Source: Diadophis punctatus similis (taxonomy: Eukaryota; Chordata; Lepidosauria; Squamata; Dipsadidae). Taken from it: 64,000 nucleotides of DNA. The stretch is from assembly GCA_023053685.1 (NCBI GenBank), contig JALIGW010000010.1:10573919-10637918 (forward strand), given 5' to 3'. Of the stretch, positions 1 through 8,556 are shown piece by piece. Made by a program: the position numbers and the translations under genes. Each line of letters begins with the position of its first letter. Position 1 is the stretch's first letter. The notes under the pieces are model-generated. The model saw only the letters and a list, made by a program, of their open reading frames with translations, was not told the origin of the DNA and did no database searches.

Positions 1-200
1 GATCTCAGAACCACTGAATATCTTTCAAATTCTGGAGCACCGGTAACTACCAGAGGACTGAAAAACAGCTGATGTAGTTCCCATCTTCAAAAAAAGGATA
101 ACAAATAGATCCAGGAAACTGTAGGCCTATCATCCTGATGTCAATATCTGGGAAGATTCTGGAAAAGACCATCAAGCAACGAATCATCAAGCACCTAGAG
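1..200 (+). mobile_element. CR1-type LINE, reverse transcriptase fragment (segment 1)
   Basis: Translation across this stretch gives the start of a CR1-like reverse transcriptase domain: a VVPIFKK-like block, then the conserved region before the first RT motif (GKILEKTIKQRIIKHLE from position 147). The same order is seen in the antisense CR1 remnant at 45290-46330. The frame is cut at position 200 by a hAT element; the eight bases before the cut (ACCTAGAG) recur at 1791-1798, after which CR1 coding resumes. It is an old pseudogene copy with frame breaks. The left end lies outside the window. Confidence 0.75.
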
Positions 201-359
201 CAGGGGTCTGAAACCTTAAACACTCAAAGAGCCATTTGGACCTGTTTCCCACAGAAAAGAAAACACCAGGAGCCACAAAACCTGGGTGGGTATGGCCAAC
301 TCGACGTCACTCACTCCCACCCAATCACATCTCTCTGTTCCCCTTCTCCCTCTGTCCTC

Positions 360-606
360 CCTCTCTCTCTCCCTCTCTCTGTATCTGTCTCTCTTGCCCC
401 CCCTCTCCCTCTCTATCTCCCTCTCTCTCTTCCCCCCTCTGTATCTTTCTCTGAGTCTATGTCTCTCTCCCCCCCTCTCTATCTCCCCCCTCTCTCTGTG
501 TCTCTCTCTATGTCTCTCTCTCCCCCCTCTCTCCTTCTCTCTCCCCCCTCTCTGTGTATCTCTCTTTGTGTCTGTGTCTGTATCTCTCTGTGTGTGTCTC
601 TGTCTG

Positions 607-686
<80 letters not shown>

Positions 687-691
687 TGTCC

Positions 692-727
<36 letters not shown>

Positions 728-728
728 C
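360..728. repeat. Compound CT/GT microsatellite
   Basis: Imperfect CT-rich tract becoming pure (TC)n at about 610-668, then (TG)n at about 669-689, a run of C, and (CT)n again to 728. The long open frames on both strands here are artefacts of the dinucleotide repeat. Confidence 0.95.
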
Positions 729-1205
729 AGAAAGCTGAGGATGGGCCAATCCAGCAAGTTCTCCTTGGGGCTCTTTGCTACTCCTTTTCTTTCTTCTTGG
801 CAACTTTTTGGAAATCCGGGCTGGCTGAGGAATGAGCATGAGCAGCAGCGGAGGCTTCCATGAAGATGACCCTCCTCCTTCTCCCCCCTCCTCCTCTCAT
901 GACCCACTGGCCAGTTGTTGCAGGGCCAGGAGGGTGCGTACGAGTGGAGAGATCCTCCTCAAGCGAGTGGCCAGGCTTGGCCAAAGCGCAGCAAAGGCAT
1001 GCAGGGCAGGCGGGTTGACGGGCTGACAGGCGAGCGTCCTTGGCGAGGGCGCTCCGCCTTTCTCCGAGCCTGACCTTCAGGGTGGGCATGCGAGGTTCGG
1101 TGGGGCCAGCTCCTTTTCCCACTGCCCTGAGCTTCTTTACTCCTCCAGCAGAGCGATGCCGCTGGTGGCTTTGATTGAAAAGTGTCTTCCGGGCGGTGAA
1201 AGTCC

Positions 1206-1369
1206 TAAATTGTCAATATAAAATTGCTGTAAGATAATCATAGAGATTGAAGGTTTTACAGCTGTATGCGCTTTTTATGTTTTTTTTATGTTTGTTATGT
1301 ATTTGTTGTCTTTTTCTTTTTGTTTGTTTTTAAAATGTAAATAACTTAATAAAAACTATAAAAAAAAAA
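1206..1369 (+). mobile_element. 5'-truncated LINE 3' end with poly(A), 8-bp TSD
   Basis: A T-rich 3' untranslated piece ends in AATAAAAACTAT plus a poly(A) run. It is flanked by GAAAGTCC on both sides (1198-1205 and 1370-1377), as expected of a target-primed insertion. There is no coding sequence. An L1-type origin is my guess from the poly(A) tail; the family is not certain. Confidence 0.6.
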
Positions 1370-1790
1370 GAAAGTCCCCCATGCAAGGTTTAAAGCTGTG
1401 GCTGGGCGCTGTGGGCCCATCCCCCTTTCCATCGTCCCCTCCTCCTGGATCCCATTCCCACCCTGCCAGCCCTCGTGTTAGCGAGGCCGGCATCAGTCAC
1501 GGCCAGGTCAGGCTAGTGTCTCGGGTTGGAGAGCAGGTTGCGCATCTCCCCAAGTGACTGAGGCATGCCCAGCACCAACAAGGGCCAGAAGAAGCAAGAG
1601 ATGAGGCACGAGGGAAACAGACACGGCTGCTTCTCCATCCCTCCCATCACCCTTATCTTCTGAGGCCAGGTGAGGAGTAACTGGGAGGGGAGGGCAGGGG
1701 CAGCCAGTGGTAGGATCACCAGACAGGGAGCCACAGCAGAGGGATAAAAGAGACTCATGCGGATCTGGAGCTGTAGGTTGCTGACACCCA

Positions 1791-1966
1791 ACCTAGAGGG
1801 ATACAAAGTCATAACCAAAAGCCAACATGGATTTGACAAAAGCAGATCATGCCAGACATATCTTATTGCATTCTTTGACAAAAGTGATGAGATTAGTGGA
1901 GGAGAAATGCTGTGGATATAATTTACTTGGACTTCAGTAAGGCATTTGATAGACAGTATCACCACT
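1791..1966 (+). mobile_element. CR1-type LINE, reverse transcriptase fragment (segment 2)
   Basis: Continues segment 1 after the hAT. The translated blocks SQHGFDKSRSCQTYLI and YLDFSKAFD (about 1825-1950) are the CR1 RT motifs that follow the segment 1 motif in order. It ends abruptly at 1966 where another hAT terminus (CAGTGGTGAAATC) begins. Confidence 0.75.
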
Positions 1967-2238
1967 CAGTGGTGAAATCTAAAAATTTTCCCTACCAGTT
2001 CTGTGGGTGTAGCTTATTTTGTGGGTGTGGCTTGGAGGTCAGGTGGGTGTGGCTTCAGGTAGGCGTGGCTTGGTGGTCAGGTGACTCATTGGGTGTGATT
2101 TGTGGTAATGTGACCGGGTGGGCGTGCTTGGTGGTCAGGTGACCGGGTGGGCATGGCCAACTTGTAAAATGTGATGAAACTCACTTAACAACGCTCTTGC
2201 TTAGCAACCAAAATTTTGGGCTCAATTGTGGTCATAAG
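1967..2238 (+). mobile_element. hAT-family fragment plus a second DNA-element tail
   Basis: Starts CAGTGGTGAAATC, a hAT-like terminus, followed by GTGGGTGTGGCTT-type repeats typical of a squamate repeat family; the same GGGTGGGCATGG wording occurs in the hAT at 40633-41151. From about 2181 the text changes to GGGCTCAATTGTGGTCATAA, which I take to be the end of a different DNA repeat. No right-hand terminus or TSD could be assigned. Confidence 0.5.
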
Positions 2239-2240
2239 TC

Positions 2241-2592
<352 letters not shown>

Positions 2593-3704
2593 TTTTCCAT
2601 AGTTTTATTGCAACACATACAGGTTCAAATCTGGCACAGAAAAGACACAGATGGTTGTTTTCCCACTCACCCACCCCCAAAAAACCCACCAAAAAACAGC
2701 ATGCAATATTAAACAGCCTGGAAAACGCTTGCATGAATACAGAGGCTGCATCGTGCTGTACCTCTGCAGCCTGCAAATCAAGAAAGCCAGAATAGCTTTG
2801 GAAAGAGAGTTAAATTTTGGCAAATAAAAGGGGGGACGTGGAAGGTTCCCCCTTTCCACCGACTGCTGGGTTAAATGGAAGCAGGAGAATTAAAATGAAA
2901 TTCTCCCTGGATTTGCAGAAACCCTCATTTTAAGGTTTTTTGCAGGGAGAGAAAAGAAGGTGGGGTGGGGGTCTCTCTGGAGCCCCCTTGCTCCAAATTG
3001 ACCCCCATATACGAGGGGCAGGTGAGTCCCGTCCTTCCTTGAAAGAGGAAGAAAAAGAGCCTCACTTCAGCCAACCACTTCCACTGAATAGGATGCCGGC
3101 TTTTCCTCCTTGCTTCTTCCACCCTTTCGAGGCTGAGTCAGCACAGCCCCCCAAGATGTTTCCCTCCTCCCGCCGGGAGCCCCATCTGGTTGGCTGCTGA
3201 CCTTCTCCCTTTCCCTCCTCCTGCATTTCTCTTCCTTCCCTGCCTCCTCAGAGGCCAGCCTGCCTGAGGCAGCGCAGAGAAGGGTGCCACGGAGCTAGTT
3301 TGGAGGCAGTGAGGAAATGGAGGCAGTGGTTGGTGGCATTTCAGTGCAGCCATGCTACCAGCACTAAAGGGAACACCCGGGCAGGTGTCCCTGTTGCTGC
3401 TGGAAGCCGCGGAGACAGTCAAGCTCAGCTGCAGCTGCAATTGCACGGATTTTCACAAAAAGTGATCAGGGCTGGGATCTTTATTCCTTTCCCTATTACC
3501 GTATTTTTCGGAGTTGTCACGATGTGAATATTGTCAGTTGTGAGTCTATGCAGGGTGATGCACCCCTATTCTAAATACTATGGTACTTCCCAATATAAGC
3601 AGAACACGTGATATGATGTTCTGCACATGTCTACATTCCTATCCACCATTAATCACTTCTGTTATACCTTCCGACCTGGAAGGACGTGTTACGTAGCAAA
3701 GATG
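2593..3704. other. Unassigned spacer
   Basis: No convincing gene or complete element. The only recognisable item is TACCGTATTTTTCGGAG at 3497-3513, matching the terminus of the DNA transposon that begins at 3707, so part of this interval may be an older truncated copy of that family. The GC-rich 2900-3450 part has short frames with no recognisable domain. Confidence 0.5.
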
Positions 3705-4213
3705 TACCGTATTTTTTGGAGTATAAGACGCACCGAAGTATAAGACGCACCTTAGTTTTGGGGGAGGAAAACAAGGAAAAAAGGCTTCTGCCTCCCAGCA
3801 ATTTGCCAAACAGCAAACAGCAAACAGCACAGATGATATACACTGTTTGCTGTGTATTTCTGTGCATGTGTGCTTGACCCATAGAAATAGCAAAGAATTG
3901 GAGAAATGTACATTATGGCAGTATATTAATCCCAGAAAGTTTTCTTAAATGTAATCACACTAACTCCTCCCAATTATTTAAATAGATCTACTCCAAACAT
4001 GACTAAGTCAGGGTTTAATTCAGCTGCCTTATTTTAATACTAATACTTAATACTAAAACAGGACATTTCAGATTATACTTTTACAGATCTTTAAAATTGA
4101 TGTGGCTTTCTGGAAGGCTTTCTGCTATTTAAAAGAAGATACAATAGCACTGGGCCTCTTCAGAGCAAGAATTTATTTTAAAAAGCTTCTTCATTTTGTT
4201 AAGTTGTCTAGAA

Positions 4214-4767
4214 CAGTGGTACCCAACCCCCGGTCCGCGGCCCGGTACCGGTCCGCAGAACAAATGGTACCGGGCCGCCCTGCTACTGCGTCTTCTGTGC
4301 AGCGGCGGCGGCGGGTCCTGCAACTTTTGCGAGTCCTGTGAGTCCCGATAATAAGTGCAGGGACGGGACTCCTGCGTCTGCCGACGTGCCCCGGCCCAGC
4401 TGATCAGCGTGGGGGGGGGCTTCTGTGCGCTGCTCATCAGTATTGAAAGTAACGTGTACAGGAGGGCCTGTCTGCGGTGCAGCAGGTAAAGGGGATTATT
4501 ATCCCCAGATGGAACCGTCTCGTTGCAGAGAAACAAGCTCAGGGTTCTCATTGATTTAGCGTTCTAGTCACTAGAATCCAAAAAGTTAAAATGTTAAATT
4601 AAGTTATATTAATTTTGTTGTAACTGTATTTTATTTTGATGCCATGTTTAAATACAATTAAATTAAAATTGTTTATATTTGAGATTGTTTTGATTTAATA
4701 ATCAACGTGATGGAAAAATTATCAAACGTTGACCGGTCCACGGCAATAAAAAGGTTGGGGACCACTG
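4214..4767. mobile_element. Non-autonomous hAT, 554 bp, TSD GTCTAGAA
   Basis: Begins CAGTGGTACCCAACC and ends GGTTGGGGACCACTG, inverted termini. Flanked by perfect 8-bp repeats GTCTAGAA (4206-4213 and 4768-4775) with TA in the centre. The corresponding place in copy B (about 13936-13944) lacks this element but carries a different hAT. GC-rich left half, AT-rich right half, no coding sequence. Confidence 0.9.
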
Positions 4768-4849
4768 GTCTAGAACAATAATAAAGCAGTCTTTAAAAAA
4801 TAAGTCTTATAATTTGAACACTCTACAAACATGTAACAAAATAACATAT

Positions 4850-4938
4850 TAACAGAATCTGCCTCTACCTAGGATAGAACTCACAACCTCCTGACTGTGA
4901 GGCAAGAGCTCTACCTCTAGGCTACAGTAGCTGTAGCT
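4850..4938 (-). mobile_element. tRNA-derived SINE fragment
   Basis: On the minus strand it reads TAGCCTAGAGGTAGAGC (A-box-like) and, about 35 bases on, GGTTGTGAGTTCTATCC (B-box-like), the internal RNA polymerase III promoter layout of a tRNA-derived SINE. It is absent from the aligned part of copy B. Short and truncated; family not assigned. Confidence 0.5.
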
Positions 4939-5410
4939 TACTTTCTTGCAATTTCAGCAGTGTAACATTGCCAGCAGTTTATCTCCCAGCATTTTGTCTC
5001 ATTACAGCCACCATAGTTAGTTTCATTTTACCACGTGGCTTGCAAGCCTGTCAGCTGTAGGTCGGGAGGCAAGTTATCTCTTAGTGTGCTAATAAGGCTT
5101 CTGTTTCTGTTCTGTTTGCTGCAAAGAGGTAAATTGCTGGCAGGCAGAGGCCAAAGGGTGGGGGTGGCAGGGTGGGGCTACATTCGGTGTATAAGACGCA
5201 CCCAAATTTTCACCCTCTTTCTGAGGGTAAAAAGGTGCGTCTTATACTCCGAAAAATACGGTAGTTTATAGTGATTTTATTGTTTTATATTGTTTTGTAC
5301 TGAAATAAATATTTTCTATTAGACATTTTAATCTCGGTTTTATTTCTAAGTATTTGAATTCCAAGTAAAAGATCCAATGTCACCTCTACGGGGGAATTCT
5401 TCCCTTAACA

Positions 5411-5711
5411 GGAGTATAAGACGCACCGGAGTATAAGACGCACCTTAGTTTTGGGGGAGGAAAACACGGAAAAAAGGCCTCTGCCTCCAAGCAATTTGCC
5501 AAACAGCAAACAGCAAACAGCACAAATGATATACACTGTTTGCTGTGTATTTCTGTGCATGTGTGCCTGACCCATAGAAATAGCAAAGAATTGGAGAAAT
5601 GTACATTATGCCAAAAAGTTTTCTTAAATGTAGTCACACTAACTCCTCCCAATTATTTAAATAGATCTACTCCAAGGTAAGTCAGGATTTAACTCTAATA
5701 CTAAACAGGAC
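5411..5711. mobile_element. TIR DNA transposon, copy B, left segment
   Basis: Closely similar to copy A from the AGTATAAGACGCACC blocks onward, but the outermost left terminus is missing. The segment ends at the provirus insertion point (TSD CAGGAC, 5706-5711) and resumes at 13776. The spacer 5264-5410 between the copies is AT-rich and unassigned. Confidence 0.7.
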
Positions 5712-6281
5712 TGTTGCAATATCATTTTATATGTATATTATATCCTTGTAACAAAATGCATTGTATTTGCCCTTTTGATTCACTCTTTCTTTAATTCACA
5801 TGTGAAGATGCATTAGCTTATAAGCTAACACATTGTTTTAGGGTCAGGCACAGAGATACGTGACATTCCTCAAAAGCTCACATCCTGACCTTTGTCAGCC
5901 TATGTGCAAAGAGCCCAGCATGGCCCTCCCCGTATCTGGAAGATATCAGTTGGTAAACAGCTCCAACGGACATTGGAATGCGAGCTGTGCCTGACAGATA
6001 CCAATTAGTGAGCATGCATCCATCATCGCCCTCCGTACCTGTCTCCCACCCTTTCCCCCCTGTAATGGGGCTGAGTTTTGCCACGCTGTAACATTGTCAT
6101 TGGATTAAGTTCATCATGTGTGTTTTGATGTAATCATGTCCATCCTTCCTTTGTTTGGACCTAATAAAAGACGGTACCCAACTCTCACATGGGGCCGTTC
6201 ATCCCGAGGAAAAACTGTCCGGTGTCTTTCTTCCTATTTGGTCAGAAGTCATGAGCGGCCCACCAGGAGCGCAATGTTGCA
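5712..6281 (+). repeat. ERV-A 5' LTR
   Basis: 570 bp, TG...CA termini. Aligned by eye to the 3' LTR it differs at nine positions, all transitions, six of them at CpG/TpG/CpA sites. It contains AATAAA at 6163-6168. The extended motif CTAATAAAAG could also serve as a TATA-like element; no other clear TATA box was seen. Confidence 0.95.
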
Positions 6282-6283
6282 AC

Positions 6284-6300
6284 TGGTGCCCCGTGTGAGG
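6284..6300 (+). promoter_or_regulatory. ERV-A primer-binding site
   Basis: TGGTGCCCCGTGTGAGG begins two bases after the LTR and has the TGG start expected from pairing with a tRNA CCA end. The matching tRNA is uncertain: a diverged lysine-type site is possible, and a tryptophan-type site cannot be excluded by eye. Confidence 0.75.
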
Positions 6301-6419
6301 CTCTGATCGAGCACGTTGCCTCATCTGTCTCATCGCTTGGCACTTCCACACTCACCGGCGAAGGAACGCCTCTTGCATACCAGGGCCGGCCATCGTGGAT
6401 GGAGCACCCTCTCGGATTC

Positions 6420-6425
6420 GTGAGT
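6420..6425 (+). promoter_or_regulatory. Candidate ERV-A major splice donor
   Basis: GTGAGT matches the donor consensus and lies just before the gag start at 6426, where the donor for spliced env mRNA is expected. A candidate acceptor, CCCAG ending at 11189, lies two bases before the env ATG at 11192 and follows a pyrimidine-rich stretch. Confidence 0.5.
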
Positions 6426-6800
6426 ATGGGAGCAGAATTCTCTAAGCCTCAGGTTGCGCACCTCCACGAACTTAGGGAATTGTCCAAGTCCTCTATTATT
6501 GTGTTAAAAAATAATGGTAGAAATCTTCCCATCCCAACCAAATCTGATTTAACATCCCTTCTGAAATTTATTTATCAAAATTGTTCGGCTTACCCAGAGA
6601 AGGGATCAATTAGCATTTCCATATGGAAAAAATTGGGAAAGTATTTTCATGAGGTGCCCAGGGCTCCTCCAAAAATTCTTTCTACTTGGCGGATTGTCAT
6701 GGAATGTTTGCAAGTACATGAGAATGCCTTGAGGGGGGAACCGGACCCCCCCCGCCATATCTATCTAGTGACAAATTATCCCCAACAACAGAGACATTGA
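6426..6800 (+). pseudogene. gag: ERV-A gag, matrix part (frame broken)
   Basis: Encodes the matrix end of Gag, 124 codons to a TGA. I chose the ATG at 6426 because it gives MGAEFSKPQ, a myristoylation-type start in a good Kozak context (A at -3, G at +4). An in-frame ATG at 6399 would add nine residues and hide the glycine. The frame fails after a run of C at 6746-6753. In the frame used by the rest of gag this tract encodes a PPPPY late-domain motif, so a one-base length change in or near the tract is the likely break. Capsid and nucleocapsid continue in the other frame from this tract to 7846. Confidence 0.85.
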
Positions 6801-7846
6801 CTGCTGCGTCTCTCGAAGCTTCGGCTCCTAGCGAGGAAGCATCTAATTTACATGACACCCCCACGGGGGCCATAGCCCAAGCCTTGGCTCAAGCAAAACA
6901 AAACGGGGAATTGGAACCTGGGGAATATGAGTTTTGCTATCCAGTAGAATATGACACCAACGGAGTTCCCCGCATTGAACCGGTCCCCATGAAGTTAATT
7001 AGAGATTTGAAGCAGGCGGTTATCATGTATGGTATACAAAATGCATATGTTCTTGGCCTTATCAACAACTTGGCTAATTCCTTTTTTATGTTGCCCGGTG
7101 ATTGGAAGGCTTTATGTCGCATGATATTAACCAGTTCTCAGTTTGTGGTGTGGGAGTCCAAATTTCGAAGGGAAGCTGAAACCCTAGTCCGAAAATTGAG
7201 TGGTGGTGTTTCAATTGAACAACTTTTAGGAATAGGGCGTTTTTCTCATCCAAATGTACAAAAGAATATGCCACAGGCTGTTTTTGCTCACTGTAGCCTG
7301 GCAGCGCAAAATGCCTTTACAAAATTGGATGATCCGAACGGCTCACCTGCTGGATCCTTTGCAAAAATTTGTCAAGGACCAAATCAGGCTTTTGGGGAGT
7401 TTATTGATCAATTACAAAAGGCAGTCCTTAGAGAGGTTCGGAATCCCACAGCCCAAAAGGAACTAATACAAAAGCTTGCTTATGAGAATGCTAACAAAGA
7501 CTGCAATAACATAATTCAGCCTCTTCTTAGTAAGTCCGACGCAGGGTTAACAGATTACATACAGGCATGTCGGATAGTTGGTACAAATTCTTACAACATG
7601 GAAACCCTGGCCATGGCCCTTCAGGCAGCTTCCCAGAATAATCCTAAATTTGGTAACTGTTTCAATTGTGGGAAGCCTGGCCATTTTCGGGCTCAGTGTC
7701 GAGCACCTGGGGGCGGGGCCGCTGCCGCTGGCTCTCGCCCGCCGCGGCCAACAACAGTTTGTCCTCGTTGTAAAAGAGGATTTCATTGGGCTAATCAATG
7801 TCGTACCAACCCTATGCCTAAACTTGACTCACAGTCAGGAAACTAA
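6755..7846 (+). pseudogene. gag: ERV-A gag, capsid and nucleocapsid part
   Basis: Open frame holding most of Gag after the matrix break. Capsid is recognisable from a major-homology-like stretch (QGPNQAFGEFIDQL, about 7377-7418). Nucleocapsid has two CX2CX4HX4C zinc knuckles, CFNCGKPGHFRAQC (7660-7701) and CPRCKRGFHWANQC (7760-7801), which bind genomic RNA. It ends TAA at 7844-7846, directly after a heptamer resembling a -1 slippage site; pro follows in the -1 frame. The frame has no ATG near its beginning, as expected for the downstream half of a split gene. Confidence 0.9.
7837..7843 (+). promoter_or_regulatory. Candidate gag-pro -1 frameshift heptamer
   Basis: A GGA AAC immediately precedes the gag stop TAA; a one-base backward slip here enters the open pro frame. 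It differs at one base from the ideal pattern G GGA AAC, so it may be a decayed or weak site. I did not verify a downstream stem or pseudoknot. Confidence 0.45.
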
Positions 7847-7848
7847 TC

Positions 7849-8556
7849 ATGGGGCACTCAGCCAGCCCCACACAAAAGGCTGATGCTGCCATGCCCACTT
7901 CTTATTTTCCCTCTTATTTTAATCTTTTAGCAAGTAAACCTATTGATGCTCCCATGTCCGGCTCTTCTTATTTTCTTCCTATCATCCCGGCTACTTCTAT
8001 TCCACTACCCCCTAAGATGCCTCTTTTAGTTTTTCCTCATCGTGATTTCATATCTCAAGGGGTTCTTGCAACTCCTTTTCTTACTAACTCTTCTGATTTT
8101 TCTTCTGTTGCTTTGATCTTTATTCCTAATGTCCCGATGCATGTTCCTGAGGGGTCCCTGGTAGCCACGGCCATTCCGGTGCCCCTCGAAACGGACCCGG
8201 ATGATTATCGTGAAGGCCTTGAAGCCATGGCAATAGAACAAACAATAAAACATGCCCGTCCATCAGCAAAATTTCAAATTAAAGGCCACTCCTTTCTTGG
8301 TATTCTAGATACCGGAGCGGACGTTTCGGTCATCCGTGAGGAGGAGTGGCCGTCCGATTGGCCTGTTGAAGCCTCTCCCATGGTCCGCAGTGTAGGTGGC
8401 GTCCAAACGGCAAAAATCAGTAAGCATTGGCTGCCAGTTACTTGTCCTGATTCCTCAGTAATAGCTCACATCAAACCTGTCATTGTGCCCATCCATGTCA
8501 ATTTGTGGGGCCGTGATCTCCTTCACCAATTTAATGCCAAACTAACTTTGCAATAA
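7849..8556 (+). CDS. pro: ERV-A pro, aspartic protease
   Basis: Retroviral protease that matures Gag and Gag-Pol. The active-site motif LDTGAD is at 8305-8322, with a WGRDLL motif near the C-terminus. The roughly 140 residues before the protease are unassigned. One stretch (VPEGSLVATAIPVP, about 8140-8181) is vaguely like the end of a dUTPase, which beta-like viruses carry here, but this is weak. The first ATG is 7849, though translation would normally enter by frameshift from gag. It ends TAA at 8554-8556 and pol continues in the same frame, which is unusual. Confidence 0.85.
   Translation: MGHSASPTQKADAAMPTSYFPSYFNLLASKPIDAPMSGSSYFLPIIPATSIPLPPKMPLLVFPHRDFISQGVLATPFLTNSSDFSSVALIFIPNVPMHVPEGSLVATAIPVPLETDPDDYREGLEAMAIEQTIKHARPSAKFQIKGHSFLGILDTGADVSVIREEEWPSDWPVEASPMVRSVGGVQTAKISKHWLPVTCPDSSVIAHIKPVIVPIHVNLWGRDLLHQFNAKLTLQ

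Larger units (their letters stand above)
201..1790. mobile_element. Non-autonomous hAT element with 8-bp TSD ACCTAGAG
   Basis: The element starts CAGGGGTCTGAAACC and ends with an imperfect inverted copy of it (GGTTGCTGACACCC at about 1776-1789). It is flanked by a perfect 8-bp direct repeat ACCTAGAG (193-200 and 1791-1798), the TSD length of hAT transposons, with TA at the two central positions as in Buster-type hATs. Removing it rejoins the flanking CR1. I see no transposase. It contains a long CT/GT microsatellite (about 360-728), a truncated LINE tail (1206-1369) and GC-rich unique-looking sequence (about 840-1190 and 1378-1780). Confidence 0.75.
3707..5261. mobile_element. TIR DNA transposon, copy A (TA target duplication)
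   Basis: Left terminus CCGTATTTTTTGGAGTATAA and right terminus TTATACTCCGAAAAATACGG are inverted copies, flanked by TA at 3705-3706 and 5262-5263. A second, subterminal block repeating AGTATAAGACGCACC follows the left terminus. TA duplication points to a Tc1/mariner-like mechanism, but no transposase is visible, so the superfamily is inference. It hosts a hAT (4214-4767) and a tRNA-like SINE fragment (about 4850-4938). Paralogous to copy B. Confidence 0.7.

Noticed and set aside
138..907. Long open frames on both strands rich in Leu/Ser or Glu/Arg
   Set aside because: They run through CT/GT dinucleotide repeats; no domain, same composition on both strands.
4202..4340. CpG-island-like promoter in the GC-rich block
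   Set aside because: It lies wholly inside the 554-bp hAT, whose TSD is perfect.
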